A stretch of DNA of 64,000 nucleotides, taken from Mesorhabditis belari. Its lineage: Eukaryota > Nematoda > Chromadorea > Rhabditida > Rhabditidae. The notes below the pieces were generated by a model. The model saw only the letters and a program-made list of their open reading frames with translations. It was not told the DNA's origin and searched no databases. The position numbers and the translations under genes were made by a program. Position 1 is the stretch's first letter. Every line of letters begins with the position of its first letter. Location: assembly GCA_958450365.1 (NCBI GenBank), contig CAUEEP010000916.1:1248001-1312000 (forward strand). The letters run 5' to 3'. This document shows, piece after piece, positions 1 through 10,100 of this stretch.

Positions 1-99
1 AGCATAAACCAGTGTCGAGAAAAACTCGTTCAAAGCTAGACTACGCAACGCTCCGCACCGTCATTATGGGGGTGGGGTACTATTACAGTATTTACGGTA
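1..99 (+). mobile_element. Right end of a dispersed TIR element (family A)
   Basis: The segment ends in TACTATTACAGTATTTACGG. That end, together with the inner stretch after 'ataaaccagtgtcgag', recurs at 7433-7830, 21472-21869, 35843-36102 and 46506-46772. The left part of the element lies outside the window. It has no coding capacity, so it is a MITE-like relic. Confidence 0.7.
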
Positions 100-858
100 G
101 GTATATTTCGCGGCTGCTTTGCTAAAATTTGCATACGAAAACTGTCCTTTCCCTCATTCTTGCCAAAACTCGGTTCATTCAATTTCAGAAATTTGCATAT
201 TTGACGACTACGCGCGAGTACGGTCCGTTTCAAGTCAGGGCTACAATCCACTGTAACTTTCTTTAGCATTTATATTTTTGGGTGTGCTTTAGTCCATTCA
301 AAAGCTCTTGAGATTCTCTATCCTTTGAGCTATAGATCAGATCAATGCGGTAGATTTGAAGCAATTTAGAAGCGTTTGTAGTTTTTAGTGCCCATGTCTA
401 ATTTCGACGATCAACTCGGCTCCATCAAGTGCTCTCTTCGCTATAACTAATCATTTTTCTTCGAATCTTTGTGTAAATGCTTTTCACGTGAGCTCGTTTG
501 TGATCCATTTTGATAGTGTCTTCTGTGTTCAATAAATGGTTGCCTCTAGAATTGACTGGAACGTTTAAACGTTTAAAACGTTTAAAAAATCCACAATAAC
601 AAGACTAAAGATAGGATGCACATGATCAAGACCACAATATAAGACATATTGTTCAACAAATTGAGAAATTATATGGTTTTTGTTAATCATAAATCAGATG
701 GAGATGAGTCAAATCTGCAAACAGTTTACTTAGCTTGATATATTTGACGTTAAATTCTTTCTTATGTTTTTGAAATTTAACATAAAAAGTTTCATTAACT
801 TATCAATAATAAAAATAAAATGCAAGTAACCCCTTTATTCATGTACTTAGTAATTGAT
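100..858. other. Intergenic, no gene seen
   Basis: AT-rich sequence on the 3' side of the minus-strand gene that ends at 859. I find no exon with coherent splice sites, no RNA gene and no repeat other than short A/T tracts. Confidence 0.5.
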
Positions 859-1797
859 TCATGGTGTCGAATGGGAGGCTGGCTTTACGGCTTTGGACTT
901 TGGGCTTTTACTGCGAGAACGAGGTGGCTGTTGATTTGGGTCGTATTGCACAGAGTTCGTTCTGGCTGCGGCCACAAAAGGCTGGTCGTTCTTCACTGGA
1001 TAGGAGTCCTGAAAGAAAACAATATAACCAATGTTGAGTAAACTATCAAACCGGGTAACTTAGCAAAAGACTTAGGCACTTGCGTTAAACATTGACATCC
1101 TTTTTAAAAAGGTGATTTTGTTAAAATGAACTATTCAAATGCCCAAAAAATCAACTCACCGAGTGAACCGATTTGCGCCCATCATCCGATGAACTCTTGT
1201 CGAAGAGTTTACGTGTTTCAGCCACCGATTTGGCTCGTCCAGTTTTGACTAAATAATTAAATTACGATCAATTCAACAAACAAACATTTAAACATTTAAA
1301 ATTCAACATTCAACAAACAAACATTTAAAAATCCACAACTTACTCTCTCCGCTTGTGCTTGAAGAGGTTCTGTGAAGTGGACTGATGGCGGTGATGGTAG
1401 ACGGGCAAGCAATCGATCCGGAAACTGGCGATTGTTGAGTGATGTCCGTTTTCCATGATTGACGACTCATCGATGCGTGGCTCTCTTCAAGCTTTGGCTT
1501 TTTCCAACACTAAAAGTTAACGTAAAACAATACATAATAGAATATTAAGAAAACTTTCACACTCTAAAGAAACCTCTTAAATCAACAATACAAACAATCA
1601 TTTTTATTCTGACAAGTCTAGAATCAAATCATTTTCATACCATACACACTAGGTCAAAAAACAAAGCTTGCTTAATGAAAAAGTCGTCGAGCACCCTATT
1701 TATGGTCACAAAACTGGCAACAAAATCTAACCTGCCAAAGGAGCCATATAATGACAATGATTGTGATGATGATAGCCGGAAGATCATAAGAAGGCAT
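859..1797 (-). CDS. Small single-pass membrane protein, unknown family
   Basis: Four exons join in frame on the minus strand: 1797-1732, 1509-1344, 1248-1160 and 1008-859 (471 nt, 156 aa). The start is the ATG at 1797, giving MPSYDLPAIII. An acceptor-like site further upstream (CTATTCGATTCAG) would allow a longer N-terminus. Residues about 6-21 are a strongly hydrophobic Ile/Val/Leu segment ending in WLLWQ. The rest is hydrophilic, rich in Ser, Lys, Thr and Pro, and likely disordered; it ends in an SRSKSPKSK-type basic tract. No known domain is recognised. The gene is divergent to the one starting at 2115, with 317 bp between the ATGs, so they may share a promoter. The two proteins share a design (short N-terminal membrane anchor, disordered tail) but no clear sequence identity. 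A role as a type III membrane or signalling adaptor would be speculation. Confidence 0.7.
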
Positions 1798-2114
1798 CAC
1801 TCGGGTTGTTCCCTTCTCGTTGAAGATGAGTAAGATGAAGTCGATTGATGTCACCAACCGACCTGAATCGAATAGAGAATGATAAATGAGGTGACTGTGA
1901 AAAAGAAAAAGGCGCGGAAAGGTTTTAAATACAAATTTCCACGTTGAGGGCAAATTAAGTTTAACAGACAACTGAATATCTTTACTTTATTTTTTTGTTT
2001 CCTTTTTCGTTTATTTCTGCTCGCCCAAATTTCATATCTTTTTCATCCGATTTGATTTTACTTCAGGTAAATCTGTTATCTAGATATTTTCACACAAATT
2101 TTATTCTTTTTAGG

Positions 2115-2986
2115 ATGAATTTGGATATAATTGATGCAATTCTGTTGGTGTTGCTTCTCATCGCTTTTTATTTGCTCGGTTGGATGAGCACCGAGGGAAA
2201 TCGAAGAGAAATATTGGTCCAGGATGAAAGAAGTGTGAGTTTTTTTTTAATGAATATCACTTTTTATTATGCTAACTTTTTGTATTTTGACGAAAGCATC
2301 ATCTTAAGTCTTAAGTTTACATTACTACTCTCTATCTAACGCTTAAAATTTAGATTGTATGCAAAAGATGCAGCCAACGAGTTAAACGGCGAAATTGTCT
2401 GGTTGATGATGGCCAAAAAGAGAAAGAAAACCGTTCAATTGATTCAACGAACAGCTCTTCAACGATTTATGATACAGGTACTTAAAATCTTAAATGCGCA
2501 ATTCTTTTCGTAGTTAGTTTTTGTTAAATCAAGACACAATTTTTGTTTTAGCAAGATCTTCAAGCATTAGAATGGCCGTCAAAGCGACTTCCGACGGCGA
2601 ATTGAAAACGACTCGCGTGAATTCGTCAAGTCAATCAGAAGCCACCAGCCTCGCGGGAGCCAAATACACTCAAGTAGCTTCATTTTTTTCTCACTAATGA
2701 TTATTTTTGTCATTCAGAACACCCATAAAACAGAAGTGGCTATCTCATCAGAAAGCCGACTAAATTCCATGCCAAATCCATCGGTGTATACAAATGATGT
2801 TGAGGTAACGATTTAAAATTTTTGTTTTTAACTTACCCCTTAAATTTAACTTCCCTTATAACTATAAAATACATCTTATTTTAAAGAAAAGCACTTAAAT
2901 CTATTTTTTTCATAATTCTTCTTCAGGTGTTGCCCGGTCCGATGGTTATTCAGCGTATCAATCGGCCATCTCACTCCACTTCATAA
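2115..2986 (+). CDS. Small single-pass membrane protein, unknown family
   Basis: Five exons join in frame: 2115-2234, 2354-2477, 2552-2673, 2718-2804 and 2927-2986 (about 170 aa). The ATG follows TTCTTTTTAGG, a good splice or trans-splice acceptor. Residues 4-23 (IIDAILLVLLLIAFYLLGW) form one transmembrane segment. Basic residues and a CKRC motif follow (residues about 43-46), then a Ser/Thr-rich tail ending in HSTS. The CxxC-type pair could be palmitoylated or bind metal, which is inference. No family is recognised. It forms a head-to-head pair with the gene at 859-1797 and has the same layout of short N-terminal anchor plus hydrophilic tail. All introns are short (43-122 nt) with GT-AG ends, and frame continuity across all five exons supports the model. 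Confidence 0.72.
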
Positions 2987-3172
2987 TGCTTCATCGAAAT
3001 CTCACAAGAATTAACGCAATTTTGGTATTTAAATGTTTAAGTAACAAACTTTTTATATTTGTACTCGTTGTCAATCCGCGTTACCCAGAAAGAATCGAAT
3101 AATCAAAAATACGTATGGTTCCTGCTGAACCTCCGGTTTCAACTTTTATTCTTGTATACAAATTTGATTTTT

Positions 3173-6100
3173 TCAAAACTTCTTGTTATTCAAGAAGGAG
3201 TCCAAAATGTGGAAAGCTACCGATGGCTTGTCGGTGGGAACCATGTGACCAGCACCCTGAAATCAAATTTTCTTGAGCTTTTTTTTTAAAACCTTTAGTC
3301 TTTAGCGTAAACATTTAACGTCTGCTACACAAAACTAAGTTCCAATAGCAAAAAAAACCAAAACCAATTTCTGGGACCAAAAGTCCTAAAGAACGTTTGT
3401 TTTTAAGGTGAAAAATATTCGAGTTAAAGGTAATTGAAAGGGTATTTTCAATAGACAAACTCTCAATTTGTAGTACTGAACAAACCTTGACAGTGACAAA
3501 TTTCAGCTGTCCCCAATCGGTGACAAAACCGGCCACTTGCCCGTCCACGTGATAGGATTTCTTGGCGGCAACTTGCTGAATTGTTACTTCATAAGTTTAA
3601 ACTCATATTTAGTCTTTATCTCTAGAAGGGGTGCCAAGATTCCTTCCAAAATCTCTACATTATGGTATCCTTAGTGACTTGAGATTTTGAAAGAATTCTT
3701 GTATCTCTCATCCATAATGTATTATCCAAGTTTCGATTTATTTCGAACTTTACTTTAAGTCCAAGATTTGCGGCAAATCGCTGTCCCATGAAGAAATTGC
3801 ACGCCATATCGATGTCTCCATAGTACAACATTACCTGGGAATGTGGAATTTGAATTGAAGGTTTTGATATAGTAAAGAGTAATCAAGCTACCGGATAAAC
3901 TAGCTAGCTAAACTTACCTTAAGTCCTGCGGTGATCGCGTTTTTCACTTGTGGCCCAACGGTTGCATATTGACGGTTATAGTTCTCGTTGAGGTCATCAC
4001 TAATATATAGGTATATCGCTAATTAGCGAAAGTATGCATTCTTAAGCTTTATTGTTAGTTTACTTGCAAATGCTCCAGTCGGGCAACATTCCAGGAATGC
4101 CGAGAACACTGCGCACATCGCGACGATTCAGATATACGGTAACCGCCGTCTCATTCATACAGGGCACAGTACCCAACTGTTTAAATCGTTATTACAATTA
4201 GCCAAAGCCAAAGCCAAAATTGTAGTCATCAGTTGTAGCTCAACCCAAAAAAGTGAACTTTCCTACCTCTTCCGGCTTTGGCAATCGACCCATTCGCTTC
4301 TTGAAATCCAACGCGAATCTTTTCGGAATCTGGCCCTGATTGGTGCAGTCTTGGTACATGTTGTATGGGTTTAGTCCGCCACCCCTCAAATACAAAATAC
4401 AAATGTTTTGTATGAAAATCTAACCATGCCGTGTTCGCTGCATTGTTGACAAAATTGCCGCATTGGTCTTGTTTCTGAAAATGCAATTACCCTAAAGTCG
4501 CGAGTATAAGTTCTGTTTGGTTTTCGCATGCAAATTGACGGCTGTCTCCAGTGCGGTGCGTCGAGGGTTCGAACCCCGCTGCAGCATAACTTTTTTGCTT
4601 TTACAGCTCATTTACAGCTCGTTGTTTTGATCGCCTCTCCAGAACCCATGCCTTCAGATCTTTCTCCACATCCGGCCATTTTGCCCTCAATCCTCAGAAA
4701 ACTCGATTATTTTTTGATGAACTCATCAGTGCCGGCTCAGCTTGTTTCCAGCGGTTAATCATCTGTTCGGCGACTTCAAATTCGATCGCAGCCGCGTTCG
4801 TTCCAAATTTCCTCGCAAATTTGACCGCTTCGAGCTTCGTTTCGGTGGCGTATTAAGGCAGAACTTATACTCGAGACTTTAGGGTAGGTACAGATCTTGA
4901 TAACTTTTGAACTTCAGGTTCAGGCAGTTTCCCTACTGCCTGAACTGAATGGATTTCTATCAACTTACCGTAAAACTATGATAAGGACAATCGTCAGTGT
5001 TCGCATTCGGGCAACATTGCTGTTGAATCTTTTGCCAGGTCCTGTAAATGGTAGAAATTGTGAGCTCAAGTAGGCTGTAGTGAATTGAGCAATAAAAGTT
5101 TTACTCACAGCTGATCAATCAATCCGTGCTTGTGCAAGAATTGTATGATCGAATCTGTGCCCAGATCTTCATCAACTAAACCATTTCCAATAGCGAATCC
5201 CTGAAATTATTTGATCTTTAGAAGTTTTAGGTGAAATTATAAGCTTTGAAAAGTCTTGTTTACTTTGATATTAATTTGAAATTGACTTTGCCGGTCGAGA
5301 ATCGTTTGAACCAACGTTGGCACATAGATTCCACCTGAAATTTGTAGATAAATATGGTAATTTTGATGGGCAATTGACTAACAATTGATTTACATTGATT
5401 ACTTTTTATATAAACTCACCGTACGACTCTCCAGTCACGTAGAAATCGTTCTTTTGATATTGCGAGAACTCAGTGAAGAAAGCTTTCAAAGCATCCCAAT
5501 TCTCTGAGGCTGTCTAAAAGCTTGTTTTCAAAACACAACCACGTTCCTCGGTAGTATAGTGGTTAGTATCCGCGTCTGTCACATGCGAGACCCGGGGTCA
5601 ATTCCCGGCCGGGGAGAAAGATTTTTGATTTCAAATTTTTTTGCTTGCTAAGACTTGCTAAGACTTTTTAAGTCTGTTTCTACTCTCCATTTCTAAATTT
5701 CATTAACTTTTGTAACCTGATCATCTCCTGTTGAAACATCTCCACTCTTTGACCACGAGAAACCGACTCCTGCTGGCGACTCGAGCACCAAAACGGAAGC
5801 ATTTCGATTCCACCCATATGGATTTGCTCGAAGAGTCGCCCCATCGGCATTCACCTAAAGATGAAGTAGTAAATGCACAATATGAACTCACAAAGAATGG
5901 TCCCCATTCAGTGAGAAGCGCTGAGAGTCCCGAACACCCTGGACCACCCGTCAGCCACAAAAGCACTGGATCGGTGCTGGGATTACTTTGTGACTCGATG
6001 AACCTAAAAATGGAGCCAGTATTCAGCCAGCAAGGTTGGAGTTTCTCAAAGTTCTCAAATCTCAATTCAAAGCATTCATCACTGGCGTTTGATTACGTTT

Positions 6101-6500
6101 TACTCAAATATACTGTAATTTTGAACACTACAACACAGGACTCAAATTAAGCTACCCAAGGAGTTAAATGCAACTGGTTACGTCAGCCACAAAAGCACTG
6201 GATCGGTGTTGGGCTGGGAAATGCAAGGGGTTAAATGCAAGGGGTTAAATGCAAGGAGTTAAATGCAAGGAGTTAAATGCAACTGGTTACGGGACTCATT
6301 TACTGTACTGTATCTTACTATAGTCCAGTGTACTGTGAACAAGCTCACCAATAATGCAGTTGATGATTCCCATCCGATCCCACCGAATAATAGCCAGAGT
6401 ATTGCTTGAAATTCGCATTCGGTTGCCCGGGAAGGTTTTGAATTTGAAGGGAATAACAAAACCCGAAAACGGCGCTCAAGACAGCCAAACGGCTCATCAT
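3173..6500 (-). CDS. Serine carboxypeptidase (peptidase S10), copy 1
   Basis: Predicted secreted or lysosomal serine carboxypeptidase that removes C-terminal residues at acid pH. Fourteen exons join in frame: 6500-6349, 6003-5892, 5854-5717, 5513-5420, 5334-5264, 5200-5109, 5041-4969, 4474-4425, 4384-4267, 4176-4064, 3999-3918, 3834-3754, 3575-3486 and 3256-3173 (1,350 nt, 449 aa), typical for S10. The N-terminus ([17 protein letters not shown]) looks like a signal peptide. Family motifs in order are the oxyanion [10 protein letters not shown], the nucleophile TGESYGG, GFAIGNG, the acid residue in [11 protein letters not shown], and the catalytic His in GAGHMVP. Two ATGs in tandem make the start 6500 or 6497. 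Intron 7 holds a pogo-like element (4490-4884) and intron 3 an antisense tRNA-Asp (5545-5616). It is the first of three tandem paralogues, most like copy 3. All catalytic residues are intact, so it is probably active. Confidence 0.93.
4490..4884 (-). mobile_element. Non-autonomous pogo/Tigger-like element with a relic CENP-B-type HTH
   Basis: Terminal inverted repeats begin CCCTAAAGTC and run about 26 bp with mismatches. They are flanked by TA on both sides (4488-4489 and 4885-4886), the target duplication of Tc1/mariner/pogo elements. On the minus strand the interior translates to part of an HTH DNA-binding region: [14 protein letters not shown], then after an in-frame stop [20 protein letters not shown]. 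This matches the spacing of CENP-B/pogo transposase N-termini. The DDE catalytic domain is missing, so this is an internally deleted copy. The left half also carries the tRNA B-box-like motif GGTTCGAACCC near 4568. It sits in intron 7 of carboxypeptidase copy 1. Confidence 0.75.
5545..5616 (+). tRNA. tRNA-Asp(GTC), T-loop variant, possibly defective
   Basis: 72-nt cloverleaf starting TCCTCGG and ending CCGGGGA plus discriminator G; anticodon loop CTGTCAC with anticodon GTC. It differs from the other seven copies by one base: the B box reads GGGTCAATTCC instead of GGTTCAATTCC, replacing conserved T54 of the T loop. That should weaken TFIIIC binding and the T54-A58 tertiary pair. It lies antisense in an intron of carboxypeptidase copy 1, just upstream (in host orientation) of the exon coding [10 protein letters not shown]. 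Confidence 0.9.
6222..6290. repeat. Short tandem array, about 14-bp unit
   Basis: Repeats of 'aaggGGTTAAATGC' / 'aaggAGTTAAATGC' in intron 1 of carboxypeptidase copy 1. Just upstream, 6181-6215 duplicates part of exon 2 ('cagccacaaaagcactggat'), so a small exon-derived duplication seeded this intron. Confidence 0.7.
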
Positions 6501-7134
6501 CACCTTAACTTTGGGGATTTAAAGAAAATTTTAATGATTAACAATTCGAATTTCAAAGTTTTCCAGTTCGAAAACGTAATGGGGAAATTTGCTATCAAAG
6601 GACGAAGAATTTGCTCTTTCCCTTCCCCCCAAAAAAATCCTCTCTGTGGGAAAAATGATAAGGCAAATTTTTAAAATACAATGGTCTAAAATATAGCTGA
6701 AATTTAGAAAAGTTGAAAATAGTTTAAAAAATCAAATTCTATTTGATTTAATTGAATTGAAAGAAAGAAAGAAAGAAAGAAGAAAAGAAGAAAAGAAGAA
6801 AAGAAATCAATTGAAAGAATTCTATTTACTTGACTCAAGTCCGTAAAGCTCCGTAAAGCAGATCCGTAAAGCAATGCATAAACATTTAGCATAGCAATGT
6901 ATAAACATAGATTCCACCGATCTGGGATGCACACTTTGACATTTACAGGAAACGGGCTCTCTTTGCTGCATATTAAAATGAAAGCATAAAAATTGATTTA
7001 ACTAACTAACTTTAACTTTTTAACTAACTGAAAGTTCTAAAAACAATGCAATTTTGTTTGTTAATTGAATAGCTTTTCATCAATAATGTTAATTTCTTTT
7101 GATCAATCTTTATTTTCAAATGGCAAAGTTCTGT
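6501..7134. other. Intergenic between carboxypeptidases 1 and 2
   Basis: AT-rich with a purine run at about 6762-6805 (GAAA/GAAAA repeats). It should hold the promoter and 5' region of copy 1 and the 3' UTR of copy 2. No further gene is seen. Confidence 0.5.
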
Positions 7135-10100
7135 TCAAAATTTCTTATCGTTGATGAAAGCATTGAGGATATAGGAGGCAACAGCCGGCTTGTCGGTGGG
7201 AACCATGTGACCAGCGCCCTGGAACAAAATAAGTAAAACATATTAGAAGGAGAATCTTATAGCAAAGAGATTATGCATTTTATGGAAATCTCAATCTTTT
7301 GTGTAACTCTAGTACCCAAAGTAGAGGTAAACTGGGGGGTAAAATTACATCAAATTCGAAAGTGCTTTCTATTAGTCGAATTCTTGATCATACGTTGATC
7401 TCTGAATCTACAAGTTTAACTTTAAAACAACCTACCGTAAATACTGTAATAGTACGCCACCACCCTCGTACAGTCGCGTAGTCGCAAAAGTTTTTTAGTA
7501 TTTCATTTTTTTCAAAGCACCCGTACTTTCAAAAAATGCGTCTTTGGTGTCAAAAAATAGCTGGAATTCAGGGCTATTTTTTGATACCAAAGATAATGAC
7601 GGCGCGGAGTGTTGCGTAGTCTAGCTTTGAACGAGTTTTGAACGAACACTGGTTTATGCTACAATGCGCGCTTAGGTATCAAAAAATAGCTGAAATTCAG
7701 GGCTATTTTTTGATACCTAAGCGCGCATTGTAGCTTAAACCAGTGTCGAGAAAAACTCGTTCAAAGCTAGACTGTGCAACACTCCACACCGTCATTATGG
7801 AGCTGGGGCACTTTTACAGTATTTGCGGTATAATGATTTTTGCAATAGGAAAACCGTTTCACCTTAACTGTCAAGAACTTGAGTTGTCCCCAATCGGTGA
7901 CAAATCCGCCCACTTGACCATTCACATGATATGATCGTTTTGCTGATACTTGCTAAAGATTAAAGTTTATAGTAAAGCTGTGCATTTTCCAGCTGATTGT
8001 CAATAGGTGTACAATGGAAAGATGAGTTTTAACCACTTCAACAGCAACTTTTTCAACTTATTCAGATCAAAAGATAGAGCTTGGAAAAGTCTACCTTTCC
8101 TGCAAGAAATCCTGAAAAAGTAGCCATTGAAGTAATCAAATCTCGTTGTTTCGTTGTACACCTATTGACAATCAGACGGAAAATGAACAGCTCTAGTTTA
8201 TAGTACAGTTTATAGTACAGTTTATAGTACAGTTTATAGTACAGTTTATAGTACCGTTTATAGTACAGTTTATAGTACAGTTTATAGTACAGTTTATAGT
8301 TAAACGTACTGTTAGATTGAGATTCGTGGTGAACCTTTGTCCTTGGAAGAAATTGCACACCATATCGATATCTCCATGATAAAGCATGACCTAGAAAGTG
8401 ATCAATTTCTGATTTGATTTGTTTCTATTTCTGTTTTTTTGTTGTACCTTCAAGCCAGCAGTGAGAGCATTTTTGATTTGCGGAGCCACAGTGGAATATT
8501 GCTCTTCATAGACAACACTGATCACATCACTAGAAAATGCACAATAAAAGAATAGCACAAAAAGCACAATAATAAAAGAAGCCGTCAATAAAAGGCGTCA
8601 ATAAAAGCACAAAAATTAAGATACGGTAAGTGATTTATCTTTTAGATAAGTCTTGAAACTAAAAACTAACAAAACAAATCACTGAATGGATAGACTTGAC
8701 GGCTAGCTAAGTGCTAGCGTAGCTAATGATAAGCACAGGCCGTGTCAAAAGTCAAATTGATTGCTTAATTGTTAGCTAGCCGTTAGTTTAATTGATTTTA
8801 CTTTGCTTTTGATCTTGATCTTTATTCTATTTACAGGTAAACTTTCAACCTGCAAGTACTCCAATTTGGCAATAGTCCGGGAATGCCCAGCGCCGTCCTC
8901 ACATCTCTTCTATTCATGTACTTCTCTGTCACCGAATCGTCGAGACACGGTGTGCCTGCGTCCTAATAAAGCTTTTCAACTATTTTTTTCGACAATAACT
9001 TGCTTTGTTTGATTCTAGACTTTTAAAATCCAAAAAAATTGCTTTTTAAACTCACCAAAACATTGGGCTCTTTCCCGAAACGCCTCCGATAGTCGACCTT
9101 GAAGCGTTTTGTGCCCGAGTGTTGACAATCCGCGTACATATTGTACGGGTTTATTCCGCTTTCCCTAAAACAATAAATTTACATTCAATGACAAGTATAC
9201 AAATCTCTTTATCAACTTTTTCATTAAACTTATCCCACCATTGTCTACCCACCGCTTCTTCCATGAACAGTCCGCACCAACCAAGCTGTAAAAATGGTTT
9301 GATTCGTTTTTCAATCTATTTCAAAACTTACAACATGTTTATGAAATAGACAGTCATCAGTGTTCCCATTTGTGCAGCATTCCTTTTGCGCGCGTTGCCA
9401 ATGTCTGAATTGGTTTGAGGCTGGCATTCGTTTGTTAAAAGTTTCATTTTAAGCCTTATTTCATTGCGCCTTTCTGCGTTTCGCCCACAAAATACAATTT
9501 TGTGCATATTCTCGTAGCTAGTAGTTTATCGGTTAGCAAGACAAGGCAAAGACAATTGACAGTTGACAGTTTGAGAAAAACCTTATGGTTCCAATATGGT
9601 TCCAATATGGTTCCAATATGCTTCCAATATGGTTCGGATACAGTTCCAATACGGTTCGAATACAGTTCCAATACGGTTCGGATACAGTTCCAATATGGTT
9701 CGGATACAGTTCCAATACGGTTCGGATACAGTTCCAATACGGCCCCTGCTTACTCTGCTAGACAATTAAACCAGAATGAAAATTTTTCACTCAAAAATTC
9801 GTCCTTTCACTGCTTTAGGATGCGCCGATGCTCGCCTACGGTAGAATATACACAAAAACGTATTTTAGAGTACCCACAGTTGATCGATCATGCCGTGTTT
9901 GTGCTCAAATTGGATGATTGTGTCGGTGTCAAGGCCCTTGTCGAGCACACCGTTTCCGATTGCGAATCCCTAAAATGTGAGGCCTATTAAGAATGACACC
10001 AACCTCATTTAATACGGTTGGAGTACTGGGGATTTTCTTTACAAATTCCTTGTTAGTAAGTGTCCAATTGTAAGTGGTTAGACTGTCAATGAGTCTAACA

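Noticed and set aside
4528..4758. Plus-strand 76-aa frame in the carboxypeptidase 1 intron
   Set aside because: It lies inside the pogo-like element; the coding relic is on the other strand.
5731..6150. Plus-strand 139-aa frame
   Set aside because: Antisense shadow of two carboxypeptidase exons (minus strand [10 protein letters not shown] region).
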